Numbered from the stretch's first letter, positions 1 to 6,244 are shown. The stretch is 6,938 bases of DNA from an uncultured Bacilli bacterium (GCA_934149245.1 CAKPER010000056.1:1-6938), one strand, 5' to 3'. Notes: generated by a model not told the origin, from the letters alone. Numbers and translations are program-made.

Positions 1-2
1 TA

Positions 3-31
3 ATTATATCATTTTTACAATAAAAAAGTAA
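3..31 (-). promoter_or_regulatory. Candidate extended -10 promoter firing leftward out of the window
   Basis: On the minus strand, TATAAT lies at 3-8 and is preceded by TGA, giving TGnTATAAT, an extended -10 element. The -35 region about 17 bases upstream (26-31, TTACTT) is poor, which is tolerated by extended -10 promoters. It would start a leftward transcript whose gene lies outside the window. This is inferred from motif match only. Confidence 0.35.
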
Positions 32-96
32 GGCTTGTAAGCTTAAAATTGTTGAGATAATAAGCAACCTTACAAAGCAATTATACAATACTTTAG

Positions 97-133
97 AAAA
101 AAAGAAAAGAGTATTGAACTTTGTCAACACTCT
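97..133 (-). terminator. Leftward intrinsic terminator
   Basis: A hairpin pairs 108-117 with 124-133 around a 6-base loop and is followed on the minus strand by a T-rich run (107 down to 97: TTTCTTTTTTT with one C). The pair 113/128 is G-U in minus-strand RNA but A-C in plus-strand RNA, so the full ten-pair stem forms only in leftward transcripts. It probably ends transcription coming from the CmpB-like gene at 496-1134. Confidence 0.6.
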
Positions 134-134
134 G

Positions 135-168
135 AAAATAACATCTAAATTTTTAGATGTTATTTTTA
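135..168 (+). terminator. AT-rich palindromic hairpin, probable terminator (possibly bidirectional)
   Basis: Bases 135-149 and 152-166 are perfect inverted repeats with a minimal loop. On the plus strand the stem runs into TATTTTTAG, a short T-run, so it can end rightward transcription entering from the left of the window. On the minus strand the only T-run is the stem's own TTTT, so leftward termination here is less certain and more likely falls to the next hairpin (97-133). Confidence 0.5.
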
Positions 169-200
169 GTCTATCAAATTTAAAAAACATTTTATATTGA

Positions 201-479
201 TTTATTTATCATTATCTAAATATTTATTTTTTCATATTATTTTTTCAAGAAATATTTAATGCTGTTAAGTATCTTATAAGTACGGAAGAAAAGAAGAAAA
301 ACATCCAAATTGATAATGACTACAAGAACTTTTTATGTACTTTTTTAACTAATGCAATTGGCAATACATTAGCAGATTATTATTTAAAGGATGAAAAAAT
401 TTCTAAAGAAAAAGTAATACACTATTATAGTATTACTGCAAAATTTATAGTTGAAAATATAGGATATAATTTAAATTAG
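201..479 (+). pseudogene. 5'-truncated remnant of a coding gene (3' end only)
   Basis: An open frame follows a TGA at 198-200 and ends in TAG at 477-479, with no ATG, GTG or TTG start in it. From about 243 the translation looks like real protein: FQEIFNAVKYLIST, then a lysine-rich stretch, then FLTNAIGNTLADYYLKD, then KVIHYYSITAKFIVENIG. This is an amphipathic helical C-terminus of about 79 residues. The pattern loosely resembles the ligand-binding C-terminus of TetR-family regulators, but no helix-turn-helix half is present upstream. The same frame is open again from 24 to 197, yet that stretch has no start codon and carries the hairpin terminators, so it is not a convincing N-terminus. I infer a decayed or truncated gene; its identity is not established. 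It converges on the leftward gene at 496, 16 bases away. Confidence 0.4.
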
Positions 480-495
480 ATTATATTTTTTTATT

Positions 496-1134
496 TTAAT
501 TAAATTTAACATATTTCATTCCTAATTTAGTATATATATTTCTTGCTCTAGGCAATTTTAAAATTCTCGCAAATAACAAGTTATAAAATTCATCTATTAA
601 AATTATAGAACATAGAGTAAAGCTTATTGTAACAAAGAGCTTTTTATCAAGCCTTTTAGCTAAATAAAAGCAACCAGGCACTACTATATACATTAAAATT
701 AAACTAGATATTCCAAAAACAAGTACACTTCTTAAACATACAAAACCATCTATATTTCCAAAATTTAAAATTTCTTTATTGTAGTCCCAGCAACGCATAC
801 CATTACCAATTATATACATACCAAGACCTGAAAAATATTCTAATATACCACAAACAAAGAAACTTATAAAGAAAACTTTTAATGGATTAGTTCTCTTTTT
901 ATATGTCAAACAATAAATAATCATAGCTCCAGTAGCATAAATATTTATCCAAGGTAAAAAATTTCCTCCTCGCCAATAAAATTCACGACACCCACCATTA
1001 AAAAAGTAAAATATATATTCATAAAGAAAGCCAAAACAACCTGCTATTACGATTATTAGAGCAAATATTGCTAATAGTGTCACTCTATCAAATGAATGAT
1101 TTTCCTTCAAATAATTACTATACCACTCTCTCAT
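496..1134 (-). CDS. CmpB-family putative ABC transporter permease-like membrane protein
   Basis: A 212-residue integral membrane protein with about five hydrophobic segments (roughly residues 20-45, 62-78, 86-108, 131-157 and 163-185). It shows the pattern of the family annotated as putative ABC transporter permease (Pfam ABC_trans_CmpB): a first helix with FGFLYE, then ILEYFSG (97-103), then RCWDYN (114-119), an ILNFGNIDGFVCLR stretch (122-135), and a helix ending in VVPG (151-154). The family name comes from weak similarity. No ATP-binding protein is encoded nearby and no transport substrate can be inferred. The ATG at 1134 follows a weak ribosome binding site (GTAGGTAGT) but sits a sensible 34 bases from a candidate extended -10 promoter. 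The upstream leftward gene ends 80 bases before it, so it may be read alone or by read-through. TAA stop. Confidence 0.75.
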   Translation of the reverse strand: MREWYSNYLKENHSFDRVTLLAIFALIIVIAGCFGFLYEYIFYFFNGGCREFYWRGGNFLPWINIYATGAMIIYCLTYKKRTNPLKVFFISFFVCGILEYFSGLGMYIIGNGMRCWDYNKEILNFGNIDGFVCLRSVLVFGISSLILMYIVVPGCFYLAKRLDKKLFVTISFTLCSIILIDEFYNLLFARILKLPRARNIYTKLGMKYVKFN

Positions 1135-1168
1135 ACTACTACCTACTACTCTCTTCTCTATTTTTTAT

Positions 1169-1198
1169 AGTATAACATAAATTAATCCAATATTTAAA
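1169..1198 (-). promoter_or_regulatory. Candidate sigma-A promoter for the CmpB-like gene
   Basis: On the minus strand TATACT (1169-1174) is preceded by TGT, giving an extended -10. A weak TTTAAA at 1193-1198 sits 18 bases upstream as the -35. The element lies 34 bases from the ATG at 1134, just past the end of the previous gene, so the CmpB-like gene can be transcribed independently. Confidence 0.45.
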
Positions 1199-1213
1199 AA
1201 TAATATTAAATTT

Positions 1214-2215
1214 TTAACGAATAACTTTACTCAAATGTTTCTTTTTCTTATATTCTTCTACTAATTTTTTATTCATAATCTCAATTACAAATTCATTATG
1301 ATTTTCTATCATAAAAAAGATATTATCTACCATATCAATAGTATTTATATTTAATTTATTACAAACAGGTATCAAAATATCAAAAAGTCCTTTATATCCT
1401 AATTTAAGTATTTCATCATAATTAAACGACTTATGATAATTTGCTTTACAATCATAAATTTCTAGATTTTCTCTCAAAGGACTTAAAATTATATAAGCTC
1501 GCTTTTTTATATCTCTTGAATAAGTAGTAGCTTTATAACCAGTTAATATTTCATAGCTGATAGGAAACAAAACATCATAAAGATTAATTGTTTCATAACG
1601 TGGATTAAATTTTTGAATATAATTTTGATACTTTCTATCATAAGAATAAATATTTTGTCCATTTGAAGCTATATAATATGGATATTTTTCATCTCTTTTA
1701 TCATAATATATTTTTATTTTAGTTCCAGCTGTTTCATATAATTGTGATGTTTGATTTTCACTAAAAGCAATTGGAATATCTAATTTTAAACCAGGATCAA
1801 ATATAATATATACTTGTTTTCCTTTATAGAAAGCTATAGCTAATAATGCCATATGTGCCTCTTTTATTTTATCATCCCCCGTTTTTAAAGCAAAATTATT
1901 AGCTTGAAATGTTATAAAGTGTGTATCTATTCCTATCTTAGATAATTCTTTTTTTAACAATCTTGACTGATAAAAGCAATTACATTTTATCTTAGTATAA
2001 TCTAAATTTTTATTATAAATAGTATTAACTAAATTACTGCTATAATTTTTTCTTATTAATGTTATCATATCAAAAGTATTCAAACTATTAACTTCTATTA
2101 CCTGCTTTAATTTTTTTCTTGCCTCTTTCAATCTAGAAATTGATAACTCTTGAATACTATTAATTTGTATCTCTTTTTTTATTATATCTTTAGCTCCATC
2201 TCTAGAAATTATCAT
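1214..2215 (-). CDS. Uncharacterised protein with papain/NAT-like Cys-His-Asp pattern
   Basis: A protein of 333 residues that I do not recognise by name. The ATG at 2215 is chosen over a GTG eight codons upstream because GGAGG (2222-2226) lies six bases before this ATG and would be inside the coding sequence of the longer version. The N-terminal 70 residues are charged and helical. A central block then has CNCFYQSRLLKKELSKIGI (78-96), EAHMALLAIAF (119-129) and YIIFDPGL (136-143). This order, a Cys starting a helix, a His starting a strand, then an Asp in a D-P turn, is the catalytic layout of the transglutaminase/papain/arylamine N-acetyltransferase fold, with C80 (or C78), H121 and D140 as candidates. 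The C-terminal 180 residues are Tyr/Lys/Ile-rich without a visible domain. There is no signal peptide or membrane segment, so it is probably cytosolic. The substrate is unknown and catalysis is inferred. Confidence 0.75.
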   Translation of the reverse strand: MIISRDGAKDIIKKEIQINSIQELSISRLKEARKKLKQVIEVNSLNTFDMITLIRKNYSSNLVNTIYNKNLDYTKIKCNCFYQSRLLKKELSKIGIDTHFITFQANNFALKTGDDKIKEAHMALLAIAFYKGKQVYIIFDPGLKLDIPIAFSENQTSQLYETAGTKIKIYYDKRDEKYPYYIASNGQNIYSYDRKYQNYIQKFNPRYETINLYDVLFPISYEILTGYKATTYSRDIKKRAYIILSPLRENLEIYDCKANYHKSFNYDEILKLGYKGLFDILIPVCNKLNINTIDMVDNIFFMIENHNEFVIEIMNKKLVEEYKKKKHLSKVIR

Positions 2216-2229
2216 ATTATTCCTCCAAT

Positions 2230-2259
2230 AAAAAAACACTAATTAATTATTAGTATTTT
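2230..2259 (-). terminator. AT-only hairpin after yqeY, weak terminator or attenuator
   Basis: On the minus strand ACTAAT (2249-2254) pairs with ATTAGT (2238-2243). The stem extends outward through a U-G pair and an A/T run to 2259/2233, giving about 11 pairs with a five-base loop and then T residues to 2230. The stem contains almost no G-C pairs, so termination is likely partial. It lies immediately before the ribosome binding site of the next gene. Confidence 0.35.
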
Positions 2260-2261
2260 GT

Positions 2262-2290
2262 ATATTATCATAATTATCCAAGATTTTCAA
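2262..2290 (-). promoter_or_regulatory. Candidate sigma-A promoter for the Cys-His-Asp protein gene
   Basis: TTGAAA (2285-2290) and TAATAT (2262-2267) are 17 bases apart on the minus strand, with TGA directly before the -10 (extended -10). The -35 lies in the last codons of yqeY. Transcription would begin near 2255, about 40 bases before the ATG at 2215. Confidence 0.45.
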
Positions 2291-2726
2291 GTCTATCTTT
2301 AACAATCTTACTTACCTCTCCCATATCAAATTTTCCTTTTACTTTAGGAGATACTTCTTTGATAATTATTCCCATTTGTTTTTTACTAGTTGGTTTAATA
2401 TCAGAAATAGCTTGATCAATAATTTTTTCTACTTCTTCTAAAGATAATTGTTCTGGCATATAAGTCTTTAATACTTCAATCTCAGCCTGATATTGTGATA
2501 CTAAATCATCACGTTTTGCCTTTGTAAATTCTGCTATAGAATCCTTACGCATTTTGATTTGTTTAGATATTATATCTATAACATCATCATCATTAGGTTC
2601 TCTTTTTAAATCAATCTTAGCAAGTTGAATAGAACTCTTAATCATTCTAATTACATTAAGCTTATCTTTATCTTTATTTTTCATAGCATTTTTTAAATCA
2701 TCATTTATCTTTGTAACTAAATCCAT
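2274..2726 (-). CDS. yqeY: YqeY-family (GatB/YqeY domain) protein
   Basis: A 150-residue, highly charged helical protein that matches the YqeY family along its full length and at its usual size (about 148 residues). Hallmarks are KLNVIRMIKSSIQ (22-34), then SKQIKMRKDSIAEF (54-67), YQAEIEVLKTYMPEQLS (79-95), and the C-terminal block MGIIIKEVSPKVKGKFDMG (118-136), equivalent to the conserved MG-KV-PKVKG segment. The family resembles the C-terminal tRNA-binding domain of GatB, but its cellular role is not settled. An ATG at 2744 overlaps the rpsU stop codon (TAATG) but has no ribosome binding site. The ATG at 2726 is preceded by GGATGTGATA, close to GGAGGTGAT, and gives a family-typical N-terminus (MDLVTKINDDL), so I prefer it. 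It is co-transcribed with rpsU, a common pairing in Bacillota. Confidence 0.9.
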   Translation of the reverse strand: MDLVTKINDDLKNAMKNKDKDKLNVIRMIKSSIQLAKIDLKREPNDDDVIDIISKQIKMRKDSIAEFTKAKRDDLVSQYQAEIEVLKTYMPEQLSLEEVEKIIDQAISDIKPTSKKQMGIIIKEVSPKVKGKFDMGEVSKIVKDRLENLG

Positions 2727-2743
2727 ATTATCACATCCAATCA

Positions 2744-2983
2744 TTAAGCAGCATATTTTCTACTTACCATTTTGCTATTACTTCTTCTTGCTCTATAACT
2801 ATTTTTCTTGCTGTTTCTTCTAGCATTAATTGTATTCTTCTTTTTCTCTTCTCTCTTCTTTACTCCAGGTTTTTTGTATTCTTTTCTATCTTTTATTGCA
2901 GAAAGGGTTGGACCTACTTGATTTTTTAGAACTCTAAGAGCACCATCAATGTTGTTTTCTCTAACTTTAACATTTACTGACAT
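2744..2983 (-). CDS. rpsU: 30S ribosomal protein bS21, with basic C-terminal extension
   Basis: A 79-residue, very basic protein. The N-terminal half follows bS21: VKVRENNIDGALRVLKNQV, then DRKEYKKPGVKKREEKKK, matching the family's VRxNE...ALRRFKR...REFYEKPSxKRK pattern. bS21 sits on the small subunit near the 3' end of 16S rRNA and assists initiation. The family is usually 57-71 residues. Here residues from about 50 onward form an Arg/Lys/Ser/Asn-rich tail ending in SRKYAA. The canonical RRFKR is replaced by RVLKN and the linker before the EYKKP block is about one residue shorter, so it is a divergent member. Its ribosome binding site AGAAAGGAGG (2991-3000), seven bases before the ATG, is an almost perfect anti-Shine-Dalgarno match. 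The TAA stop overlaps an in-frame ATG of yqeY. Confidence 0.92.
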   Translation of the reverse strand: MSVNVKVRENNIDGALRVLKNQVGPTLSAIKDRKEYKKPGVKKREEKKKNTINARRNSKKNSYRARRSNSKMVSRKYAA

Positions 2984-2990
2984 TACATTC

Positions 2991-3000
2991 CCTCCTTTCT
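2991..3000 (-). promoter_or_regulatory. Exceptionally strong ribosome binding site of rpsU
   Basis: AGAAAGGAGG on the minus strand, seven bases from the rpsU ATG, pairs continuously with the 3' end of 16S rRNA. It fixes the start at 2983 and predicts high expression. Confidence 0.85.
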
Positions 3001-3014
3001 GCGTCTTCTTTTAG

Positions 3015-3043
3015 ATTATATCACTACTTTGGTTAAGAAACAA
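3015..3043 (-). promoter_or_regulatory. Sigma-A promoter of rpsU-yqeY
   Basis: On the minus strand TTGTTT (3038-3043) is followed after 17 bases by TATAAT (3015-3020), with TGA directly before it (extended -10). Predicted transcription start is near 3008, giving a leader of about 25 bases that contains the rpsU ribosome binding site. Confidence 0.75.
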
Positions 3044-3091
3044 GTATTTAAAAGAAAAACAACAACTTTTTGCATATAGTTCACACATAAA

Positions 3092-3454
3092 TTACTGCAA
3101 CTTAAAATAAATACCTTTTTTTATCAATTTGTCAGATGAATCATAATCCATTGGATAATAACCTTCTTTTAATAATCTTTCTATAACTAATAGATTATAA
3201 TTAGAAGCAAATAAAAAATTTATAATAAATATCATTACTATGCATAGTAATAATTTTGAAAGTATTGTTATTGGTACTAAAATACATAACAATACACATA
3301 TTGATAATTGAAGTGCTAAAATAATAAAGCAATGTCTTAAATCCCCTTTTTTATATGGGTAAAGAAATCCTAAAAATAATAATTCTTTAGCAAAACCATA
3401 ATCGCACTCAACACATGGTCTAACATCATCATATTTTAAATAAACTTTCTCCAT
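3092..3454 (-). CDS. Small two-TM membrane protein, DUF2628-like
   Basis: A protein of 120 residues. The N-terminus is soluble and carries CVEC (14-17). A short hydrophobic stretch ends in a GFLYPYKKGD turn (29-38). Two adjacent membrane helices follow (about 43-61 and 65-83), then ASNYNLLVIERLLKEGYYP (83-101) and a charged tail. The order (aromatic-basic turn, two helices, N-Y segment, then a conserved 'L..GY' ending) resembles DUF2628-type proteins of unknown function; the match is by eye. A GTG at 3466 is open upstream, but it would sit at the predicted transcription start. The ATG at 3454 follows AGGTGAT and leaves a leader of about 14 bases, so it is preferred. The gene is divergent from the phospholipase C-like gene and stands alone. 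TAA stop. Confidence 0.7.
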   Translation of the reverse strand: MEKVYLKYDDVRPCVECDYGFAKELLFLGFLYPYKKGDLRHCFIILALQLSICVLLCILVPITILSKLLLCIVMIFIINFLFASNYNLLVIERLLKEGYYPMDYDSSDKLIKKGIYFKLQ

Positions 3455-3474
3455 ACTCTCTATCACCTATTATC

Positions 3475-3503
3475 AGTATACTACAAATTAAATGTGGTTG
3501 CAA
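3475..3503 (-). promoter_or_regulatory. Sigma-A promoter of the DUF2628-like gene
   Basis: TTGCAA (3498-3503) and TATACT (3475-3480) are 17 bases apart on the minus strand. The expected start near 3468 leaves a leader of about 14 bases before the ATG at 3454, which supports that start over the upstream GTG. Confidence 0.65.
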
Positions 3504-3524
3504 TTATTTTTAGAAGACTACTAA

Positions 3525-3552
3525 TTGAATTTTTCTTAATCTATGCTATAAT
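3525..3552 (+). promoter_or_regulatory. Sigma-A promoter of the phospholipase C-like gene
   Basis: TTGAAT (3525-3530) is followed after 16 bases by a consensus TATAAT (3547-3552), with TGC directly before it (extended -10). The gene's ribosome binding site AAGGATGGTGAT and ATG at 3579 follow within 27 bases. It is back to back with the leftward promoter at 3475-3503, with 21 bases between the two -35 elements. Confidence 0.75.
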
Positions 3553-3578
3553 TAAGTAGCGATAAGGATGGTGATATA

Positions 3579-4559
3579 ATGCCTAGTACAATGACACATA
3601 CTTATTTTTCAATAGATATATATAATAAAATTCCCTCAAAATATAAGAAGAATATTACTAATCTAGGGGAACTAAATCTATTTTCTCAAGGAACTGATCC
3701 TTTTATGTTCTATAATCTATTTATCGGCAAAAATGCTAAAAAATATAGTAAAATTCAAAGTATTTGCCATTTTACCAAAACCCAAGACTTTTTTCTAGAA
3801 ATAATTCACTATATCAGCAAAAACTCTCTTGCTAATAACAAGGAAGTTCTAACATATCTTTATGGTAATATTTGTCATTACTACTTAGATTGTTATGCCC
3901 ACCCTTTTATCTTTTACAAAACTGGTCTTTATAACAAGCACGAGAAAAATACTTATAAATACAATGCTATGCATCAAGTTATGGAATATGGTATTGATAG
4001 ATATTTAATTAAATCAAGAGAAAATTGTCCTGTTAAAGATTTCCCAATTCATCAGAAAATTTTTAAATATTATCCTTTTTCTGATGAATTAAAAAAGTTA
4101 ATTGATAGTACTTTTAGTAAGGTTTACAATATAGATAATGTTAGTTCAATATATATTAAATCAATTAAGGATATGAAGCTATTTTTTAGAATAGCTAATT
4201 ATGATAAATTTGGTATAAAAAGAACTCTTTATAATATTATTGATAAAATTAGTTCAGATAAAGTTATAAATATATCTGAGCTTTCCTATAATAATCAAGA
4301 TTTAGATATCAGTTACTTAAACTTAGATAAAAAAAGTTGGAATCACCCAACTAATTTAGATGAAACCTACAATTATTCTTTTTTCGATTTATATGATATG
4401 GCTCTTGAAAAAGCTCTTCAAACTATTATTTTAGTTAGTGATATTCTTACAAGTAATAACATTGATTATGACAAACTAAAAGAAATTTTTGATAATTCAT
4501 CTTATGCTACTGGTAAAAATTGTCATAGTAAAGCTAAAATTAAATTTTTTGAATATTAA
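3579..4559 (+). CDS. Zinc-dependent phospholipase C-like protein
   Basis: A 326-residue protein whose N-terminal half carries the metal-ligand pattern of the zinc-dependent phospholipase C fold (Pfam Zn_dep_PLPC, the fold of C. perfringens alpha-toxin). The ligands in order are H7 in MPSTMTHTYFS, D40 in QGTDPFMF, H64 in SICHFTKT, H100-x3-D104-x3-H108 in CHYYLDCYAHPF, and H132-x3-E136 in MHQVMEYGID. All the expected His/Asp/Glu ligands are therefore present, which suggests an active trinuclear zinc hydrolase acting on a phosphoester. The C-terminal half (about 180-326) is helical and unassigned, and no C2-type lipid-binding domain is evident. There is no signal peptide or membrane segment, unlike the secreted toxins, so a cytosolic role in phospholipid or other phosphoester turnover is more likely than virulence. 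The gene has its own promoter and converges on rny. Confidence 0.8.
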   Translation: MPSTMTHTYFSIDIYNKIPSKYKKNITNLGELNLFSQGTDPFMFYNLFIGKNAKKYSKIQSICHFTKTQDFFLEIIHYISKNSLANNKEVLTYLYGNICHYYLDCYAHPFIFYKTGLYNKHEKNTYKYNAMHQVMEYGIDRYLIKSRENCPVKDFPIHQKIFKYYPFSDELKKLIDSTFSKVYNIDNVSSIYIKSIKDMKLFFRIANYDKFGIKRTLYNIIDKISSDKVINISELSYNNQDLDISYLNLDKKSWNHPTNLDETYNYSFFDLYDMALEKALQTIILVSDILTSNNIDYDKLKEIFDNSSYATGKNCHSKAKIKFFEY

Positions 4560-4598
4560 AAAGCCTAGATAAAATACTACTATCTACGCTTTTATTTT
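4559..4598. terminator. Bidirectional terminator between the phospholipase C-like gene and rny
   Basis: AAAAGC (4559-4564) pairs with GCTTTT (4588-4593). After one mismatch, TAGATA (4566-4571) pairs with TATCTA (4581-4586) around a nine-base loop. Rightward transcripts then meet ATTTT, and leftward ones run into CTTTTTAAT. The stem includes the final base of the phospholipase-like gene's stop codon and overlaps the rny stop, so both converging genes share it. Confidence 0.75.
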
Positions 4599-6145
4599 GC
4601 TTCTTCACAAGCTCTAGTTTCTCTTATTACAGTTACTTTTATAGTACCAGGATATTGCATTTCACTTTCAATTTTATTTTTAATATCTCTAGCTATTTTA
4701 AAGCTCGTTACATCGTCAACTTCTTCTGGTTTTACCATAACACGAAGCTCTCTTCCGGCTTGAACAGCATAAGCTTTTTCAACACCTTTAACTCCTTCAC
4801 CAATTTTCTCTAATTGTTCTAATCTTTGGAAATAATTTTCTGATGAATCATTTCTTGCTCCAGGTCGTGAAGCTGATATTGTATCTGCTATTGCTACAAT
4901 TGATGCAATAATACTTGTTGGTTCAGTATCACCATGGTGAGATAATATAGAATTTACAACAACCTCATCTTCGTTATATTTTCTTGCAAGATCAGCCCCA
5001 ATTTGAACATGAGAGCCTTCCATTTCAAAATCAATTGCTTTTCCTATATCATGAAGAAGTCCTGCTCTTTTAGCTAAATTAACATTTTCTCCTAACTCAC
5101 CTGCTATTATACCAGATAAGGACGCAACCTCTATAGAATGTTTTAAAGCATTTTGACTATAACTTGTTCTAAAATGTAATTTTCCTATTGTTTCAATTAA
5201 ATTAGCATCCATTTTACTTATTCCCAATGAATAGATAGCATCTTTTCCATACTTTCTAATCATAGAATTAACATCATTACAAGCTTTATCATAAACTTCT
5301 TCTATTCTAGCAGGATGTATTCTACCATCACTTATTAAGGTTTCTAAAGTAATTTTAGCTATTTCCCTTCTTAAAGGATCAAAGCTTGATATTACAATTG
5401 CTTCTGGTGTATCATCAATAATCAAATCTACACCTGTAACAGCTTCTATTGTTCTAACATTTCTACCTTCACGCCCTATAATTCTACCTTTCATCTCATC
5501 ACTAGGTAAACTAATAACCGAAACAGTCTGAGTATTAGAAACATCAGCCGCATATTTTTGCATACTATCAACAATCATTTCCTTTGCTATATTATCACAC
5601 TCTATTTTAGCTTCTGATTCTCTTTCTTTAATATAACTAGCTATCTCTGTTCCCATATCATCCTCAACCATCTTCATAATGGTATCATGAGCTTTTTCTT
5701 TAGTATATTTAGAGATTTCTTCCAACTTTTCAACTTGTTGCCTTTTTATATCTTCCATTTCTATTTCTTTATCTTGAATTTCTTTTTGTTTATCTAAGAG
5801 ATGATTCTCTCTTTCATTAATAGCATCTTCTCTATTTTGTAAAGTTACATCTCTTCTATCTATATTATTTTCTCTTTGTAAAAGTCTAGCCTCACTATCC
5901 TTAATCTCTTTTTTCTTCTCTTTTATCTCTTTATCTGTTTCTATCTTTAATTTATGTACTTCCTCTTTAGCCTCTAGGATAGTCTCTCTTTTTATTTTAT
6001 CAGCTTCTTTTTTAGCATTCTCTACTATATCAGAAGCAATTTTTTCTTTTTTTCTTATTCTTAATACATTAAATAAGATTAATGCTATTATTCCTAATAT
6101 AAATCCAAGTATAAAAATTAAAATGGAAGCTACTTCTTCGTTCAT
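4592..6145 (-). CDS. rny: Ribonuclease Y
   Basis: A 517-residue membrane-anchored endoribonuclease, full length for the family (B. subtilis about 520). It initiates mRNA decay by endonucleolytic cleavage and anchors the degradosome-like complex at the membrane. Domain order: N-terminal membrane helix (7-27), a long Lys/Glu coiled coil with heptads (about 30-200), a KH RNA-binding domain (about 208-275) with GRIIGREGRN at 220-229, then an HD domain (about 330-425) with metal-binding H336, H365-D366 in LLHDIGKA, the H403-H404 pair and D421. The C-terminal block (about 440-510) is the conserved RNase Y tail. All catalytic residues are present. The ATG at 6145 follows GGAGGTG (6151-6157) five bases upstream. 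It has its own sigma-A promoter and the shared 3' terminator, so it is a single-gene unit here; the recA and ymdB neighbours frequent elsewhere are not within the window. Confidence 0.97.
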   Translation of the reverse strand: MNEEVASILIFILGFILGIIALILFNVLRIRKKEKIASDIVENAKKEADKIKRETILEAKEEVHKLKIETDKEIKEKKKEIKDSEARLLQRENNIDRRDVTLQNREDAINERENHLLDKQKEIQDKEIEMEDIKRQQVEKLEEISKYTKEKAHDTIMKMVEDDMGTEIASYIKERESEAKIECDNIAKEMIVDSMQKYAADVSNTQTVSVISLPSDEMKGRIIGREGRNVRTIEAVTGVDLIIDDTPEAIVISSFDPLRREIAKITLETLISDGRIHPARIEEVYDKACNDVNSMIRKYGKDAIYSLGISKMDANLIETIGKLHFRTSYSQNALKHSIEVASLSGIIAGELGENVNLAKRAGLLHDIGKAIDFEMEGSHVQIGADLARKYNEDEVVVNSILSHHGDTEPTSIIASIVAIADTISASRPGARNDSSENYFQRLEQLEKIGEGVKGVEKAYAVQAGRELRVMVKPEEVDDVTSFKIARDIKNKIESEMQYPGTIKVTVIRETRACEEAK

Positions 6146-6215
6146 CTCTACACCTCCATTCTACTACACTACTCTATAATTAAAATTAATTATTTAATTT
6201 AAACTATACATATTT

Positions 6216-6244
6216 ATTGTATCTATCTTTTTTCTGATTGTCAA
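6216..6244 (-). promoter_or_regulatory. Sigma-A promoter of rny
   Basis: A perfect TTGACA (6239-6244) and TACAAT (6216-6221) are 17 bases apart on the minus strand. Predicted start is near 6209, giving a 5' leader of about 64 bases before the rny ATG. This is the best sigma-A promoter in the window. The intergenic stretch 6146-6461 otherwise holds only the ribosome binding sites and the promoter of the rightward coat gene. Confidence 0.8.

Noticed and set aside
28..73. Inverted repeat GTAAGG / CCTTAC as a possible structured RNA
   Set aside because: Only six outer pairs plus three more after a bulge; the interior does not fold convincingly and no known riboswitch or T-box motif is recognisable.
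2216..2239. Eight-codon N-terminal extension (GTG start at 2239) of the Cys-His-Asp protein
   Set aside because: The extension encodes FFYWRNN from the T-run and the ribosome binding site itself; GGAGG at 2222-2226 is correctly placed for the ATG at 2215.
496..3454. The leftward gene group as one novel multi-gene system
   Set aside because: Separate promoters precede the DUF2628-like gene, rpsU, the Cys-His-Asp gene and the CmpB-like gene, hairpins separate units, and two members are ordinary translation-related genes.
3455..3466. GTG start at 3466 for the DUF2628-like protein
   Set aside because: It falls within two bases of the predicted transcription start and has no ribosome binding site; the ATG at 3454 has both a leader and AGGTGAT upstream.
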